Source: Melanocharis versteri
Taxonomy: Eukaryota > Chordata > Aves > Passeriformes > Melanocharitidae
Assembly: GCA_013397845.1 (NCBI GenBank)
Contig: VZTG01007794.1
Coordinates: 124,001-188,000 of the forward strand
Direction: 5' to 3'
Length of the DNA: 64,000 bases
How positions within the stretch are numbered: the first letter of the stretch is position 1; every line of letters starts with the position of its first letter. The notes beneath the pieces were generated by a model. That model worked only from the letters and a program-made list of their open reading frames with translations. It was not told the origin of the DNA and made no database searches. The position numbers were made by a program, and so were the translations under genes. Of the stretch, positions 40,301 through 52,100 are shown piece by piece.

Positions 40301-41822
40301 TGGATGAATATATCTTGTGAGTATCATACGTTGCAGTCTAGGTCAAATCATAGTAATTGGTAAGTTTCCTGGAATTGCATGAATATATAATGAATTTTTA
40401 TTACACTTAATGAAAAAAATTGAGGGAAATTTTATGTGTAGTTATGTGTCCAAAATGTTATTAAAAATGTAAATGCATTATAAAGTAGTAAAAGACAATA
40501 ATGTGTACCAAAAAATATATTACAGTATTTTGTTTTGGTTAATGTTAATTAGCGTCAAATTCAAGCAATTGGTAATTCTGGCTTTTTCTTTTTTTTATTG
40601 AAGCTGAATGTGAGTGGGCTAAGTTACACTTGAGACATGAGTACCTGTCCAGGAGAACTCTGGGGGACATTTCTATATAAAGTCCCTCAGCTGCATTCTT
40701 AAATTCAGGTGAAGATGTGTCTGTCTTCTCTCTTATTTTTCCTTTTAGGCTTGTGCAAGTCTTGCTGCAAGTCTATGCATTAAAATCCAGTGAAAGAGGA
40801 GGAATGAAACTGATTTTTATCCGCAGGCTGTAGTCACATGTCACAGATCAAGGTTATAAGAGGTCGTAGGCTGCAGTGTGGCAGGGAGCATATGCTGCTG
40901 GCTGCTGTGCCTCCTGTGGGTGCTGCTCCTACGGGGAAAACGATCAGGCTTGGTCCTTCAGTCTGTCTCAAAGGTGAATTCTGCATGTCACTGTGCTCAC
41001 ACATTGCGCTCCTTAGATCAGGGACATCATTCTAACATAAACCCTTCGATTTCTTAAACAGAAAACTGTGCAATTGGTATTTACATAAGCTATGTTTTAT
41101 ATTTCTAATAAAAAAATGTAAGATGGATATGACCAAAGAGCAGCTTTAGCCAGTCTTGCCGTCTGAGCACCCCTCAGCTCTACCTCTGTTTGGCTGCAAA
41201 ACAGATGTCACAGAGCATGGTTGCGTCCAATGAGCCCATGCCCCGGGCTTCCCCACGACTGGAGAATAGAAATAAAACAGATTCCTGTTTGGGCCAGGCC
41301 CAGTTTGGTTTTTGCACCCAAACAAGTGTGTAGCAGACAGAGAACATTCCTGTCATATATCCTGTTCCTTCTATCCCCCTCCAGGTATCCTTTCCCAAGA
41401 CCAAAGTGCAGAATAGAAAATCTATTGATTTCTTATTCTTGCTGTGTAAAAGAAGTAAGGCCCAGCAGCTTAACAGGCCTCAACTGTCTGGAGCTACTGC
41501 ACACATCTTTAGTGTCAGCATATTTTATTTTTGCAAACAAAAACTCTAAAACTAAAAATCAGTGTTATTTTGAAGCATTAAAAAAGCTTTTTTCTTTCAC
41601 CTTTTGAAATAAAGCATAAAATAAAATAAGAAGACTCCAAACTGAAATGCCTTGCTGCTTTTAGAGAATTCATATCAAAATCTCTTTGAGCGTAACGAGT
41701 TAGTAGAGCATGGAGGTATTTAAACTTAAGGTGTGGATACAGATGCCTTAAATCACAGAAACTAAAGACAGAGCAGACTTTACAGTATTTAAACTTCTGT
41801 ATGTAAAATTATGCCATTGTTG

Positions 41823-41886
41823 CTTGTAAATATGCTAAGAGCCTCCTGTAGTGTCTTGTAAATATGCTAAGAATCCCCTGTAGTTA
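41823..41886 (+). repeat. 32-bp tandem duplication, two copies
   Basis: CTTGTAAATATGCTAAGA occurs at 41823-41840 and again at 41855-41872. Each is followed by a CCTGTAGT segment with two or three substitutions between copies. The period is 32 bp. It is a small local duplication with no sign of further units. Confidence 0.8.
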
Positions 41887-44800
41887 ATTCTCCCACTATT
41901 GTTATAAATGAGAGGAAAGAAAATGTATTTCTTACTTTATAGCCTCAGTTCCCAGGAGTAAATCTGATGTTTTGTTTGGCATTAGCAGCTCTGTTCCTTG
42001 ACTGACAGGTTTCAAAGTTTGCCATAATTGTGAGCCGTGCTCACATTCACTGTGCTTTGGAGTCAGCAGGGAATGGTACTATGTGCTATTTTTTCAAAGA
42101 AAGGGCATTACAGTGGCAACATCTAATAAATCCTGAAAGCACCCCACCTTCTCTTGGTATCTTTCAAATTCCTTTAATAGCACAGTTTGCTTTCCATTAC
42201 AAAATCATAGTCTGAGCTGCTGTACTTATATGTCTTGGAACTCCCATTATAAACCCGAGTTTCTCTGTGTTCTGGAAAGAAGTGGTGTAAGTAAGCCTGA
42301 CAGACTGTCTATCAAATGCTATTCTGTGCTTGCTTCCTAATATTCATTTCAGGAGCAAAACAGCGTAGGTAGAAAAAGAAAAAAATTCCAGGAGATCCTA
42401 GTGAGCAACGGTGAAAGAGGGGCTGACATACAAGTGCTGCACTGGAGAAAAGATGCCAGGGCTATCCATGGCCAGCCAAAGCACCAGTCACTGGCAAAAA
42501 TTATGTGAAGTGTTGGCACGGCACAAAGTCCAAGCAGTGCCATGAGGGGCTGCTCACAGCACAAGGTGCTTTTCTTCAGGGGCTGCTTTTCTGTAGCGGT
42601 CTGCTTGCTCTGGTCCAGACAAGAGCCCTCTCCTGGGTGCAGCCTCATGGACCTGGGCAGATCCTGCTCAGGATATCCTGATGTTACAGGGGCTCTTCTG
42701 AGGGTCAGAACAAACATCATGAGCCCTGAGCCAGCTCCTCAGTTTGCAAAGCAGCACAGACCACAGACCTTTCTTGTCTCTCCTAGCATGGACTGGTTCA
42801 AAGAAGGGCAGGTCCACAGCAATGAAATTGGTTTTGAACTTAGTATTTCACTGAGATTTGGGAGGGAGGCAGAAGTATTTAGGGTCAGATTGGGGATCAG
42901 GAAAAAGAATAAAATATTGTATTTTCATTGTGCAAATCTGATTTTCCCATTGATTGCGGAGGCCAGCTGTAAGGTACCTCATTAAAATACTAATTCAGAA
43001 ATCATTTATGGTGTACTAAAACTGGAATACCCCTATTGAGAAATGTACTGTGGTCAGTCGAATTTATCTGAAATGATGCCACCTTAATGAAGAAGGACAT
43101 TGTTTGGTCATCTCTCTGTTTAGTCTTTAATCATCCTGCTTTTCTTGAAAAAACTGCTGCAACTGTTGAGATTTAGTTTCTGATATTTTCCTGACTGCCT
43201 TCTCTTTGTTTCCCTGTATGGTTGAAAATTTATTATTTTGGCCAAAAGGTAATATTTTATTGTATTGTTTGGTCAATGTGAGATCCTAAGTCTTTGGACA
43301 GACCACAGTACTACCGTTCTGTAGGTTCTGCTAAAATGGGATCATATTTCTCTTCTTTAATATAAAGAGCAGACTTTGTGTGCCTATTTAAATACCCTCT
43401 TTCTGCTGTTTATTATTTTCTGTGCTGTTTTTCTGCTTTCAGCACGAACAAATATAATTGCCTTTCTGTACTTTCAGGTGAAGAATGATTTACTCACCAG
43501 ACCAAAAAAAAAAAAGGTATTGGGCATAAATAACTTCTGAGTGTGTCCCAACATTCTCGTATTTATTACACGTTCGAGAGAGTGCTACCTAGTTTGAGAG
43601 CAATTCTTTGCAGAAAATAGATTGCAAAAAGTGCAGCATGTGTCTAGAGAGTTTTCAAAAACACGCTTCTATTTGTGGTGCAAGGAACAAAGAACTGTGA
43701 AAGACGTGGTAAAACATAATGCACAGTGATTTTTACATATCAAAGGTGCTGGCACGTACTAAAAGACATATGTGCTAACAAAGACCTGAATGTTAAAGGT
43801 CTGTTTTAAAGCTGAATTAAATTCTGAATGGACTGGAAATACTCAGAAATGTATTTTAAGGGTTTAAGACATTATGTCTTTCTGCTCCCTTTTTTTGCGT
43901 GTCAGCTGGGGCTTTATTTGGTATTTTTTTACAGTGTATTGAGTTCTGTCAGTTTTCTAGAAAGTACTTCTGTAATGAGGTGTGTGTAGAAATGTGCTAG
44001 ATTTATTTAACTCCTGCAAACGATTACCCATACCTTGGTGCAGTACATTATTTCACCATGGGTTAAGCTGGTTATTGTCTAACAGTCTCCACTCATACTT
44101 CTTCCTGCTTCTATATAACACTTCTGTCAAATATTCTGTTTAACATTTAGTGCATCATGTTGGATGGCTTTGTAATGTTTTCTCTCTAGAGCCTTAAACT
44201 TACCACTGGAGAGGTGTTAGTGTTGCAAAAATGAAATTTCGAATAGTTCATCTCATTTGGTCTGGAGTTTTGTTACGGCTTTAATTCAGTCTGGTCTGCA
44301 CGGGAAATCACAACTAATTTTCTTGGTATTGTTTCATTAGTTGATAAAAGAAAACAACCAGAAGGTAAAATGTGCCAAAGTTATGAATTTTTAATTGAAG
44401 AATGTCTGGTTTTGAGGTTCTTTTTTTCAGGACTAGTTAGAGAAGGTCCTCGAACTCCACAAACTTCATTCATATGTCACTGTACTAATTTCTGAACAGA
44501 TTCTTCTTCAGTTCTTCCTATTTATTGTCTTCTTGTCCCACAGGAAGTCATTTGAATAGCAAAACCATAGCTAACCCTTTTTCAGCTGAATTGTGCTTCC
44601 CGAAAGAGGTGGAGTCTTGCGATTGAACAGTGCTAGTTTGTAAAAATATTGTTGGGCTTAGAATCCAAACTCTTTGAAATTTGAGATATTTGAGTTTAGG
44701 CGCTTTTCAATGTGTAAATGCCGATTCCTAGAACGCATTCTTAGTACACATACAGTCAGAAGCAAAGGTTGAAGTTAAGAAAATGAATGAAGAATATTCC

Positions 44801-45029
44801 TTTCTTTTTACCATATCATTTCTGTTCATCTTACTGTGACTTTCAAGGTTATCATTGATGCTTCTTTAAAACTTTGCAGTTGCATGATGGGCTAAAAGAT
44901 GTGAATTAAAAGGTAAAAATTGGAAAGAAATCAAAGTCTCACCTTGGCTCCTCCAGTATATAAAGATACTTTCTGGTATCCTCAAAAAATTAACTTAATA
45001 ATTGTTTACAATAATGTGTTATGTTTTAG

Positions 45030-46592
45030 TGGATCTCCATATTTCTGCTGAGATATTTTTATTGGTTGTTAATTTCAGTGCTGGATATTTTGTTTGAGTA
45101 CCATCTAACTTGCTAATCTGTGCAGTTGTGTCCTGTAAAACTGCTTCCTCTGAAACTTTGTATTTCCACTCATTCTTCTGAATCCATCCACATATTTTTT
45201 TTCTTCCTTTCTTCTGAATATCTCCATATCGATGTCAATCCCTATTGCAATACCTTCCAGTACCACTCTGAAGTGCATAAACAGGCTATTATACTAATAG
45301 CTTTTGCTGGTGTCTTGGCACAGATGTGTTCAGCTGATAGTGCTGGTGAAAAGCAATTTAAACCAGCCCAATGAGTGCTGGCAGTCACTGCCATTTCTCT
45401 CCTCCACTTACTAAATGTAAATGTTCAACATGATTCATTTTCTGGCTTCAGAAAGCTTATAGCTTCTGTTCCCTGCAATGCTGCTATGTATACCTGGGGG
45501 GATAAGGATCCAGGTGAGACATTTTGGACAATGATTTTATCTTCTCCACTTGCATCTTCCTCTCTCTCAGTCCTTGCAGGTATCATACCAGTGTTTGTAC
45601 CCTTCTTGAGTCCAATGAGGAGTCAAGAATCACAGCCCACCCTTAATCATCCAAAGCTGTTTTTGAAAGATCCCTGTCATACCTGGGGGCGAAATGCCTT
45701 TGGCTTTGCCTGCTGAGGGTTAGTCCTGCCCACATACAGGAACCAGGAGTGGTGGCTCCTTGTTGCTTGGCCTTGGGACTCCTGTCTGTGCTTGCTGAGC
45801 CTGATCTTGCTGGTGCTGCTGCTGGTATTGCATCCTTTTCAGGGTAGTCTTATATTTAGGAACTACCTTTTGTTTTGTCAGGCATTGGGTCCTGGGGTCA
45901 TGCCTTGTGCTCCTGTTCCTGGGGAACTAACTGGGCAGCAGGCTTTGAGGGATGATGAATATAGAGTTCAGTCTCAACCCATCCCGTATCTGAGGACGCT
46001 TACTGCTCCTCAAAGGGAACTATTATTAATAATTATTTACACTAAACAGCTCCCAAAATGTCTTAGATGTAGTATAAGCATACAAGAACAGCGTGCTGAA
46101 ATATTTTCATATAATGATATTATACGTTATATATTTCCAAATCCAGAAAAAGTAGTGAGCAAGTTAAAGTTGAATAGTGCTTTTTCCATCCCTTTTTCTC
46201 CCTCAGTTTTCTGTTCGAAGGCTTTTAGTAAATATTTTATACATTTTATCTCTCTGATAATTCAGAATAATTAAAACAATTCTTTCAGTCTTAAATGTTG
46301 GATATCAATTCTGGCCTGCTGCTATGATGATAGAAAATGTGATATAAAGATTTTAATTGACAGTCTGTGCTGAATCACTATGCCTGCTAGCTGTCAGGGA
46401 CAACCTGTCCTGGTGATATTCCTGCAGGTTTGCCAGGTCCCTCAGCGATCCTCAGGAAATCATAGTAGCTGTGTCTGCCAAGTTTTTTCTATGTACATCG
46501 ATGTAAAAGCTGTCAGGGTACTGAAGTCTGATTCTATTTTTGGTTTGTTTTTTTTTCTCCCCTCTCACAAATCAATTAGCCTTATTTTTTAA
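45030..46592 (+). other. Stop-depleted frame, possible decayed coding region
   Basis: One plus-strand frame (codons starting at positions divisible by 3) carries only five internal stops over about 521 codons: TAA 45114, TGA 45372, TGA 45714, TAA 46272 and TGA 46371. Uninterrupted pieces run 45117-45371, 45375-45713 and 45717-46271. The last (185 codons) has a hydrophobic stretch, LLSLILLVLLLVLH, near its start. It also has an AT-rich back half (46020-46270) where other frames are full of stops while this one stays open. I recognise no domain. No splice pattern, promoter or poly(A) signal stands out. Part of the depletion comes from pyrimidine richness of the plus strand. It could be a decayed single-exon gene, an old element or chance. 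Confidence 0.3.
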
Positions 46593-46882
46593 TGTAGGTT
46601 TCTTTGCTTTATGTGTCTCTGCATCCACAGAAGAAAAAGTAGTAAATAATTTTTCTTTCATTGCATTATTTGATTTTCCATTTTTGGTGCTATGCCCAGG
46701 CCCTGATACTTTCAAAGATGGCTACATGAACCACTTCAGGTCTTGCTTGTGCTGACACTTTGGGCTCTTGACTTAGCATCTCTCCATGGTTTCCTCATGC
46801 TTTCTCCCTTCTCTGGGAATTCCACCGGAATAGTATTTAGGTGTGAAGTGGATCGTTCCTTACCTTCTATTCATTCTCTGTT

Positions 46883-46975
46883 AGAATAACAGAATCATTA
46901 AGGTTTGAAAAGACCTCCAAGATTATCGAGGCCAGCCTTTGATTGAACACCAACAGATAAACTAAACCACAGCAC
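46883..46975 (-). mobile_element. CR1 LINE 3'-terminal fragment, minus orientation
   Basis: The plus strand reads AGAATAACAGAATCATTAAG then GTTTGAAAAGACCTCCAAGA and TTATCGAGGCCAGCC. This is the reverse complement of a CR1-type 3' end (TCGATGATCTTAGAGGTCTTTTCCAACCTTAATGATTCTATG-like order), with several substitutions. It continues with diminishing similarity through ACACCAACAGATAAACTAAA to about 46975. It abuts, head to head, the plus-oriented CR1 ORF2 fragment that follows. Confidence 0.75.
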
Positions 46976-47335
46976 AACAGAGTGGATCTCATGAGTGAAG
47001 TGGAGATTGGTGGCTGTCTTGGCCACAGCAACCATGAAGGAATTGAGTTTAAAATCTCTGTTGGCAGGAGGAAAAGTGACAGCAAAACCTATACTCTGGA
47101 CATGAGCAGAGCAGACTTCAGGATGCTCAGGGAATTAGTGAGTGTCACTGCCTGGGAAAATGTTTTTGTGGCTGCTGGGGTCCATCAGTGCTGGTCACTT
47201 TTTAAACATCACCTCTTAAGGGCACAGGAACAGGCAATTCCCAAATGTCAGAAGTCAAGCAGGTGAGGAAGAAGCCTGACTTGGCTGAAAAAGAATCTTC
47301 TCTTGGAAATAAGGCAAAAGAGGAAGGTGTATGGC
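46976..47335 (+). pseudogene. CR1 ORF2 fragment: end of endonuclease and linker
   Basis: The conceptual translation reads EIGGCLGHSNHEGIEFKI, then SRADFRMLRELV, then LLRAQEQAIPKC, and after a frameshift near 47270 RQKRKVYGL (about 47308-47334). This order matches CR1 ORF2 from the last motif of the AP-type endonuclease into the region before the reverse transcriptase. The endonuclease S-D-H motif, whose Asp and His are catalytic, reads S-N-H at 47027-47035, so the copy could not cut target DNA even if whole. The fragment has the opposite orientation to the CR1 3' end at its left and is dead. Confidence 0.75.
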
Positions 47336-47430
47336 CTGAAGCTGTGTCAGGGGAGGTTTAGGACGGATATTAGAAGAAGGTTCTTCACCTCCAGGAGCAG
47401 CTGTGGTTGTGCATTGCAGGCAGGCTCTGG
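47336..47430 (+). mobile_element. CR1 3'-proximal fragment, plus orientation
   Basis: The sequence GTCAGGGGAGGTTTAGGACG followed by GATATTAGAAGAAGGTTCTT and CACC resembles the CR1 region just before the 3' UTR (GGGTTGGATATTAGGAAAAGGTTCTTC type). It is joined directly to the early-ORF2 fragment, so the reverse transcriptase region is missing. Similarity fades after about 47430 and the ATTCTATG terminus is absent. Confidence 0.6.
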
Positions 47431-47501
47431 GCAGTGCTTGCACAAGAGGCAAACAAGTCACCATTTTCTTGAGTTGTGGGATCACACAAAATGTTAGTTC
47501 C

Positions 47502-47569
47502 ACAGTCCTCTCATCTGTAAAATGGAAATAATAAGCTTCCCCACGTGGTTAGTGTTTGAGAAACTTTGG
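47502..47569 (+). mobile_element. Short MIR-like SINE relic
   Basis: CAGTCCTCTCATCTGTAAAA followed by TGGAAATAATAAG is very close to the widely conserved MIR segment CAGTTTCCTCATCTGTAAAATGGGGATAATAA. The following GTTAGTGTTTGAGAAACTTTGG resembles the later GTGAGGATT..GAGATAAT..GTAAAGCACTTTG part loosely. It lies 70 bp right of the CR1 mosaic. Confidence 0.5.
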
Positions 47570-48562
47570 TGAAAATGTCCATAGGAATTATTCGTTCATC
47601 TAATACAAAAGAACAATAAATGGAGACTAATATAAAAGTAGGTGTTGTGCTGTGTACTTTTCATTTTAAAAGCAATGATAGTACAGGCAGGCCATTAGAA
47701 TGAGAAATTGTGTCTTGGTGGAAGCATTCTTTTATTTCTTTAATTTTGTAAATATCTTGTCGCTTGTTCAGGGCAAAACCAGCTTTAAATTTCTATCCCA
47801 CTTGACAAATGAAAATGTCGCTGCCAGTCCCTGGACCTCTGAGTTTATATGATGTCTCAGTAACTAATTCTGTTTCACAAAAAGATATGCAGAGGCTGTA
47901 GTGTTTTGCTCTTAGGGCAAAATTTTGGAATCTGTTCCTGCTTGTAGATTTACAGGAGCATGTTGCACTGCCATGTTACCATCAGTCACAGAGATTGGAA
48001 TTGTAAGAGTTCTGATGAGTTAATGTCCTAAAAAATCAGACCAAGGTTTCACCTGATGGATTCAATAATATCTTTATTAAAATAATTAGATTTTCTTATT
48101 ACATAAGCAGCAATAAATTCTTCAATATCGCTGTCAGATAATTAATAATGTGGGATTATGATCTCTCTGTGGCAAAGTAGATTAAGAAAGGAACCAGAGG
48201 CAGAAGATGAAAGTTTGATGATAATATTAGAGATAAAAAAACAATGAGTGAAAGAACTATCAGATTTAAAGAGATATCATGCAAATAGAAATGTGATAGA
48301 AGTGTATAAAGAACCGGTAAAGTAGAAAAAGGAAAAGTGCCATAAGTAGTGCAAATATGTATCATATTTCAAGGAAGTATTTCAAAGAAATATCCTGAAA
48401 TAAAAAGAAAAATTTTAAAAAGCAGTCTTTAAAAGTCACTGTGTTGCAGAACATACAATTTCCTCATGGGTATGTACTGCTGCTGGGTGACTGGAGTTTA
48501 TTATAGTTGAATTAACGTATATATATACACTTATAAATCTGCATTATAGGACAAATGCCCAT

Positions 48563-49117
48563 GTGGTCCTCACACATCAAGCTTCATATAAACACACTGT
48601 GAGATCAGTGAGATCCTGTGGGAGGACAGAACAAATACTGTCAGTGCACAGAAAAATAGCAAAAGGAGGTGCCTTTGTAGCATGTAACAAAGAAAATTTT
48701 CAGTTAAGGAATAAATTCTGCCCTTTTGACTTGAGAGTTGTTGGACCTTTGTACTGTGGATCTGATTCTGGTCTACAAAGCAGAAGAGTTCAGTGTGAAG
48801 CAGGGTTGATGGGCTTTGATGCGCTGGACTCATGCCAGGCCTTCATGCATTGCCTGATTCTTCCTTGTGAAATGCGTTACTCTCTTTTTCAACTTAGGAG
48901 AAATATTGTGTTTGCGAAACACGTAGCTGCATATTCACTTACGCTTCCCAAGCATGTGAATGCATGGGGTGAGATGGATGGCAGTAATTTTCGCAGCTTA
49001 AGTTGCCACTTTATCATGGGGAAGCAAATAGGATCCATACGAGGTACATGTTATTGCAGAGTATGTTCCTTGTGTATCATTTGGCTGCAGTTAAAGCCCA
49101 TCAAATCTCCTTTATGA
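48563..49117 (+). other. Longest single open frame (184 codons), unassigned
   Basis: This is the longest uninterrupted frame in the window and starts at a non-ATG codon. I recognise no family. It includes a segment, 48898-48968, with an acceptor-like TCTCTTTTTCAACTTAG before it and a donor-like GGG|GTGAGA after it. The frame stays open through both. It is richer in CpG (for example TTGCGAAACACGTAGC, TTACGC, TTTTCGCAGC) than nearby sequence. An antisense frame of 87 codons overlaps the left half. It could be chance or a conserved noncoding block. Confidence 0.2.
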
Positions 49118-52100
49118 CTCCTTATATCTCAAGATTCTATTTGCGTCAGATTTCATGTGTGTATTTCACTTGAGGCTGCATTCAAAGCAACATATTCCAG
49201 ACAGGAGAGCAGCTGCTGGCTGCTGTCATGCTAGGATGGAAATTCAGGCAAAAAACATCTGTGTAATCAGGGAAAATTAGAATTCCTCATGCTAAAGGAG
49301 ATGTCGGATTCAAGAAAGAGTTTTTCTTTAATAATTCTTTCTTAGTATACTGGAATTTGCTGTCCATTGATCTCATTAGGTCACACAAAATGCTTTGTCT
49401 TAGGATGATACATACTAGGAAAAAACCACATTTAGATACAAAAGATGAAGCAAAATGCATACAACTGACTAAAGAACACAGTTCTTTATTGGTTGAAGGA
49501 GCTATTGCATCCTGGTACTCTTTATACCCTGTTTCTCATAATGAAACAGATAGGGACACTCATGCAATGTTTTAAATACACCAAAAATTATTAAAGATTG
49601 CCTGAAACACTGACTTGAAATTTCAGTACTGAAAGCATTTGGTAGTGGCTGCCATTTTCATGCATTAAGAAAGCAGGGATATTGATTCTTGGGAAAATCC
49701 ATTATCATAGCTGTCTTTTGGAAGTCTGTTGTCCATTTCTTACTCTGTATTATTCAGCTGAGGGTTCTGCTGGAAAGATCTATCTTTGAAAGAAATGCTA
49801 ATTGTGATAGTGAGCTTTCTTGGGCCTTTGCAGCTCTGCTTTGGTTGTCATACTCCGTTCATCTGTGCCATGGTTTGAATGATGAAGCTGTTGGATGTGC
49901 AGGTGGGTGTTCTCTGTCTGGTGTGTCCTGCATCGCCCCTGGGCATGAGCCATATGAGTTTGCTGCAGCTGCCCTCTCAGAACCTCTGCCAGGGCTCTGT
50001 AAGTAATTAGGTGGAATTATTGTATATTAAAATATGGCGATACATTTGAAAAGATGTTACTGTAGCAATGGGCTTTTTAGAAATTAAAGCTTCCTACTGT
50101 GTTTCAAGTCTGCCGTGGCCAAAAGCTAGCCTAGTAGGAAACACAGCCAGCAATGCCAGGCTTCTTTTCTGAGGATTTAGTAACCTGAATTTCTGCTGCA
50201 AAAAGATTTTACAGCTCTCATATATATTGATGAGGATAATCTAAAGAGAGTTTATCTCTGTAATCTAATTTGGAAGATTAATTACCGAGCTGGTTTTTAT
50301 GTATTTTATCCTTACATGCACAATATGTACAGTCATCCCAAAGTACAATTAATCTTATTTTTTAATCAATACAAAAATTGAACTTTTGTGCTTTTGAATG
50401 CCATACTAGCCCCTGGCTCGGGCAACAAAATGTCATGGTCCCTTCAGATGAGACACTATCCACTGCTTTTCTACTGTAGTGCCTGAGAACAACAGCCCTA
50501 GTTTTGCAGTCATGACATTGGCCCTATCCAAAAAATGCACATCAGGAGACATTGCTTGTGTGGCATGGCAACGTGCTCTGCTTGCTATATATAGGAATAC
50601 GTAAGAATATCTATAATTTGCTGGAGATACTCTTGCAACTTACATTATTTTCTCCCTAGCAGATGTTTTCTCTTCTCCTACCACTGGAGAACATTTCAAG
50701 TGGTTAATAGAAAATCCAGTCCCTTATCTGTGAGCTTGTTATATATGCCTGTCATTTGCTCATATTATCACAAGAGCTTGTAGAATATTGTCATTCATTT
50801 CCAAAGTATCTGAAAAAGGCAGTGATCTACCTCAATTCCTCTCCCTCTGCCTCCACAGACACATGCTCCCCACAGCCTTGCAGCTGCACGGCGTGGGAGT
50901 TGTGTGGTTTTGGACTGCCCATGCAGTGCTGACAGGTCAGGAATGGGAGATGGAGCGCTGGCACTGATTTCCGAGAAATCATGGAACAGTGATTTTTAGC
51001 TGAAAAGAGGGTATAGGTGAGGTGTTGTGATAGGCTCTATCTGAAAGATGATTGCTCAGGAAGTGTAGGGGGAGGAAAGTGAAAGGGGGTGGCAGAAGGG
51101 TAAGGGAGACCTTTGGATATACTTAGGCTATCAGATTGCAGACAGCTTTGGGAAAAATGAGTTATGAACTACTCTAGGAAGCAGTAATATGGTAGAGAGG
51201 AGAGATGTAATAAAACATTTCTGCATGTGAAGAAAGCATCTTTGCTGCCCACCTGATCTTGCTTTTGTTTTGAATACTGAAGGAAATTATGCATCAACTG
51301 ACAACAGGGCTTCTCAGATGCCTCTGGCAGTTTGCATGCTGCATCGCACCTTAATCAGTGATAATTAATTCAGAAAATCTTGTAGACATGGGACTCGTGT
51401 AATGAGATCACATAATCTTTTGGGGAGTATAGTCCTCATCTAGAAAAAGATAACAGTGAGCTAATTTTGCATCGTTCTGATTTGACATTTCAATGGAAGT
51501 TGTGTGGTAGCTCTGAATTGCAGGTGAGTCAGAGTGTGGGAAAGCTTTCTGCACAAGAGAAACTATAGCTTTTAGCATTGAAATTTCAATTCTCATGGAA
51601 AACAAGCAAAGCTGTAACTGGGAACTTGCTCAAACATCCAAATGAAGAAAATACAGATTTAGAGTTCAGCCAGACTCCTCTCTAATTACTGTTCTTACAG
51701 TGTGGCAATGACTGTGGAAGATGCTCTTGAAGATTGTCACCTTCTGAGACTAGAGATGAACCACTAAATTCATTGAAGCAGTCAGCATTTCATTTCGTGT
51801 GTGCATATTCTTGGCAGCTGAAAAAGTGTTGCTCTCTTAAATGAGTATGTTCCTATCAGGTAATGTCTGATCATAAGATGAACAATTGCAGGATGTTATA
51901 TTTCACTGTCAATCTCTTTACTTAATTGCTTCTTTCTTTTCTTTTTTTTTTTTTTTAAGTAAAGGCTATGATAGAAAGTTTATTCTGAACTCAGTTTCTT
52001 TTTCTAACACATACTGTTCAATGGACTGAAAATCTGTGGGTACTTAAGGAATTTTTTAATTTAAAGTATAAGTACTACTGTGGATCCATAAATTTTGTGG

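Larger units (their letters stand above)
31817..45029. other. Gene-free AT-rich DNA with short structured motifs
   Basis: No convincing gene is seen. Listed separately inside this span are a homopurine tract (33799-33856), a perfect inverted repeat with an ER6 arrangement (34312-34339) and a 32-bp direct duplication (41823-41886). Around 32570-32710 there is an octamer, ATTTGCAT (32674-32681), with nearby CTAATTGA, another candidate conserved element. The 42349-42985 patch has opposed frames of 123 and 147 codons with no recognisable product. Confidence 0.6.

Noticed and set aside
42349..42985. Opposed frames of 123 (minus) and 147 (plus) codons
   Set aside because: The two overlap on opposite strands in a GC-richer patch, neither shows a recognisable motif, and no promoter or splice context supports either.
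45372..45716. Two in-frame TGA codons in the stop-depleted frame as possible selenocysteine codons
   Set aside because: There is no recognisable SECIS element or selenoprotein family, and TAA stops also occur in the same frame; ordinary decay is simpler.
49689..50006. 105-codon frame followed at 49996 by a strong donor-like CTGTAAGT
   Set aside because: The upstream acceptor candidate has a poor polypyrimidine tract and the translation looks unlike any family; chance is sufficient.
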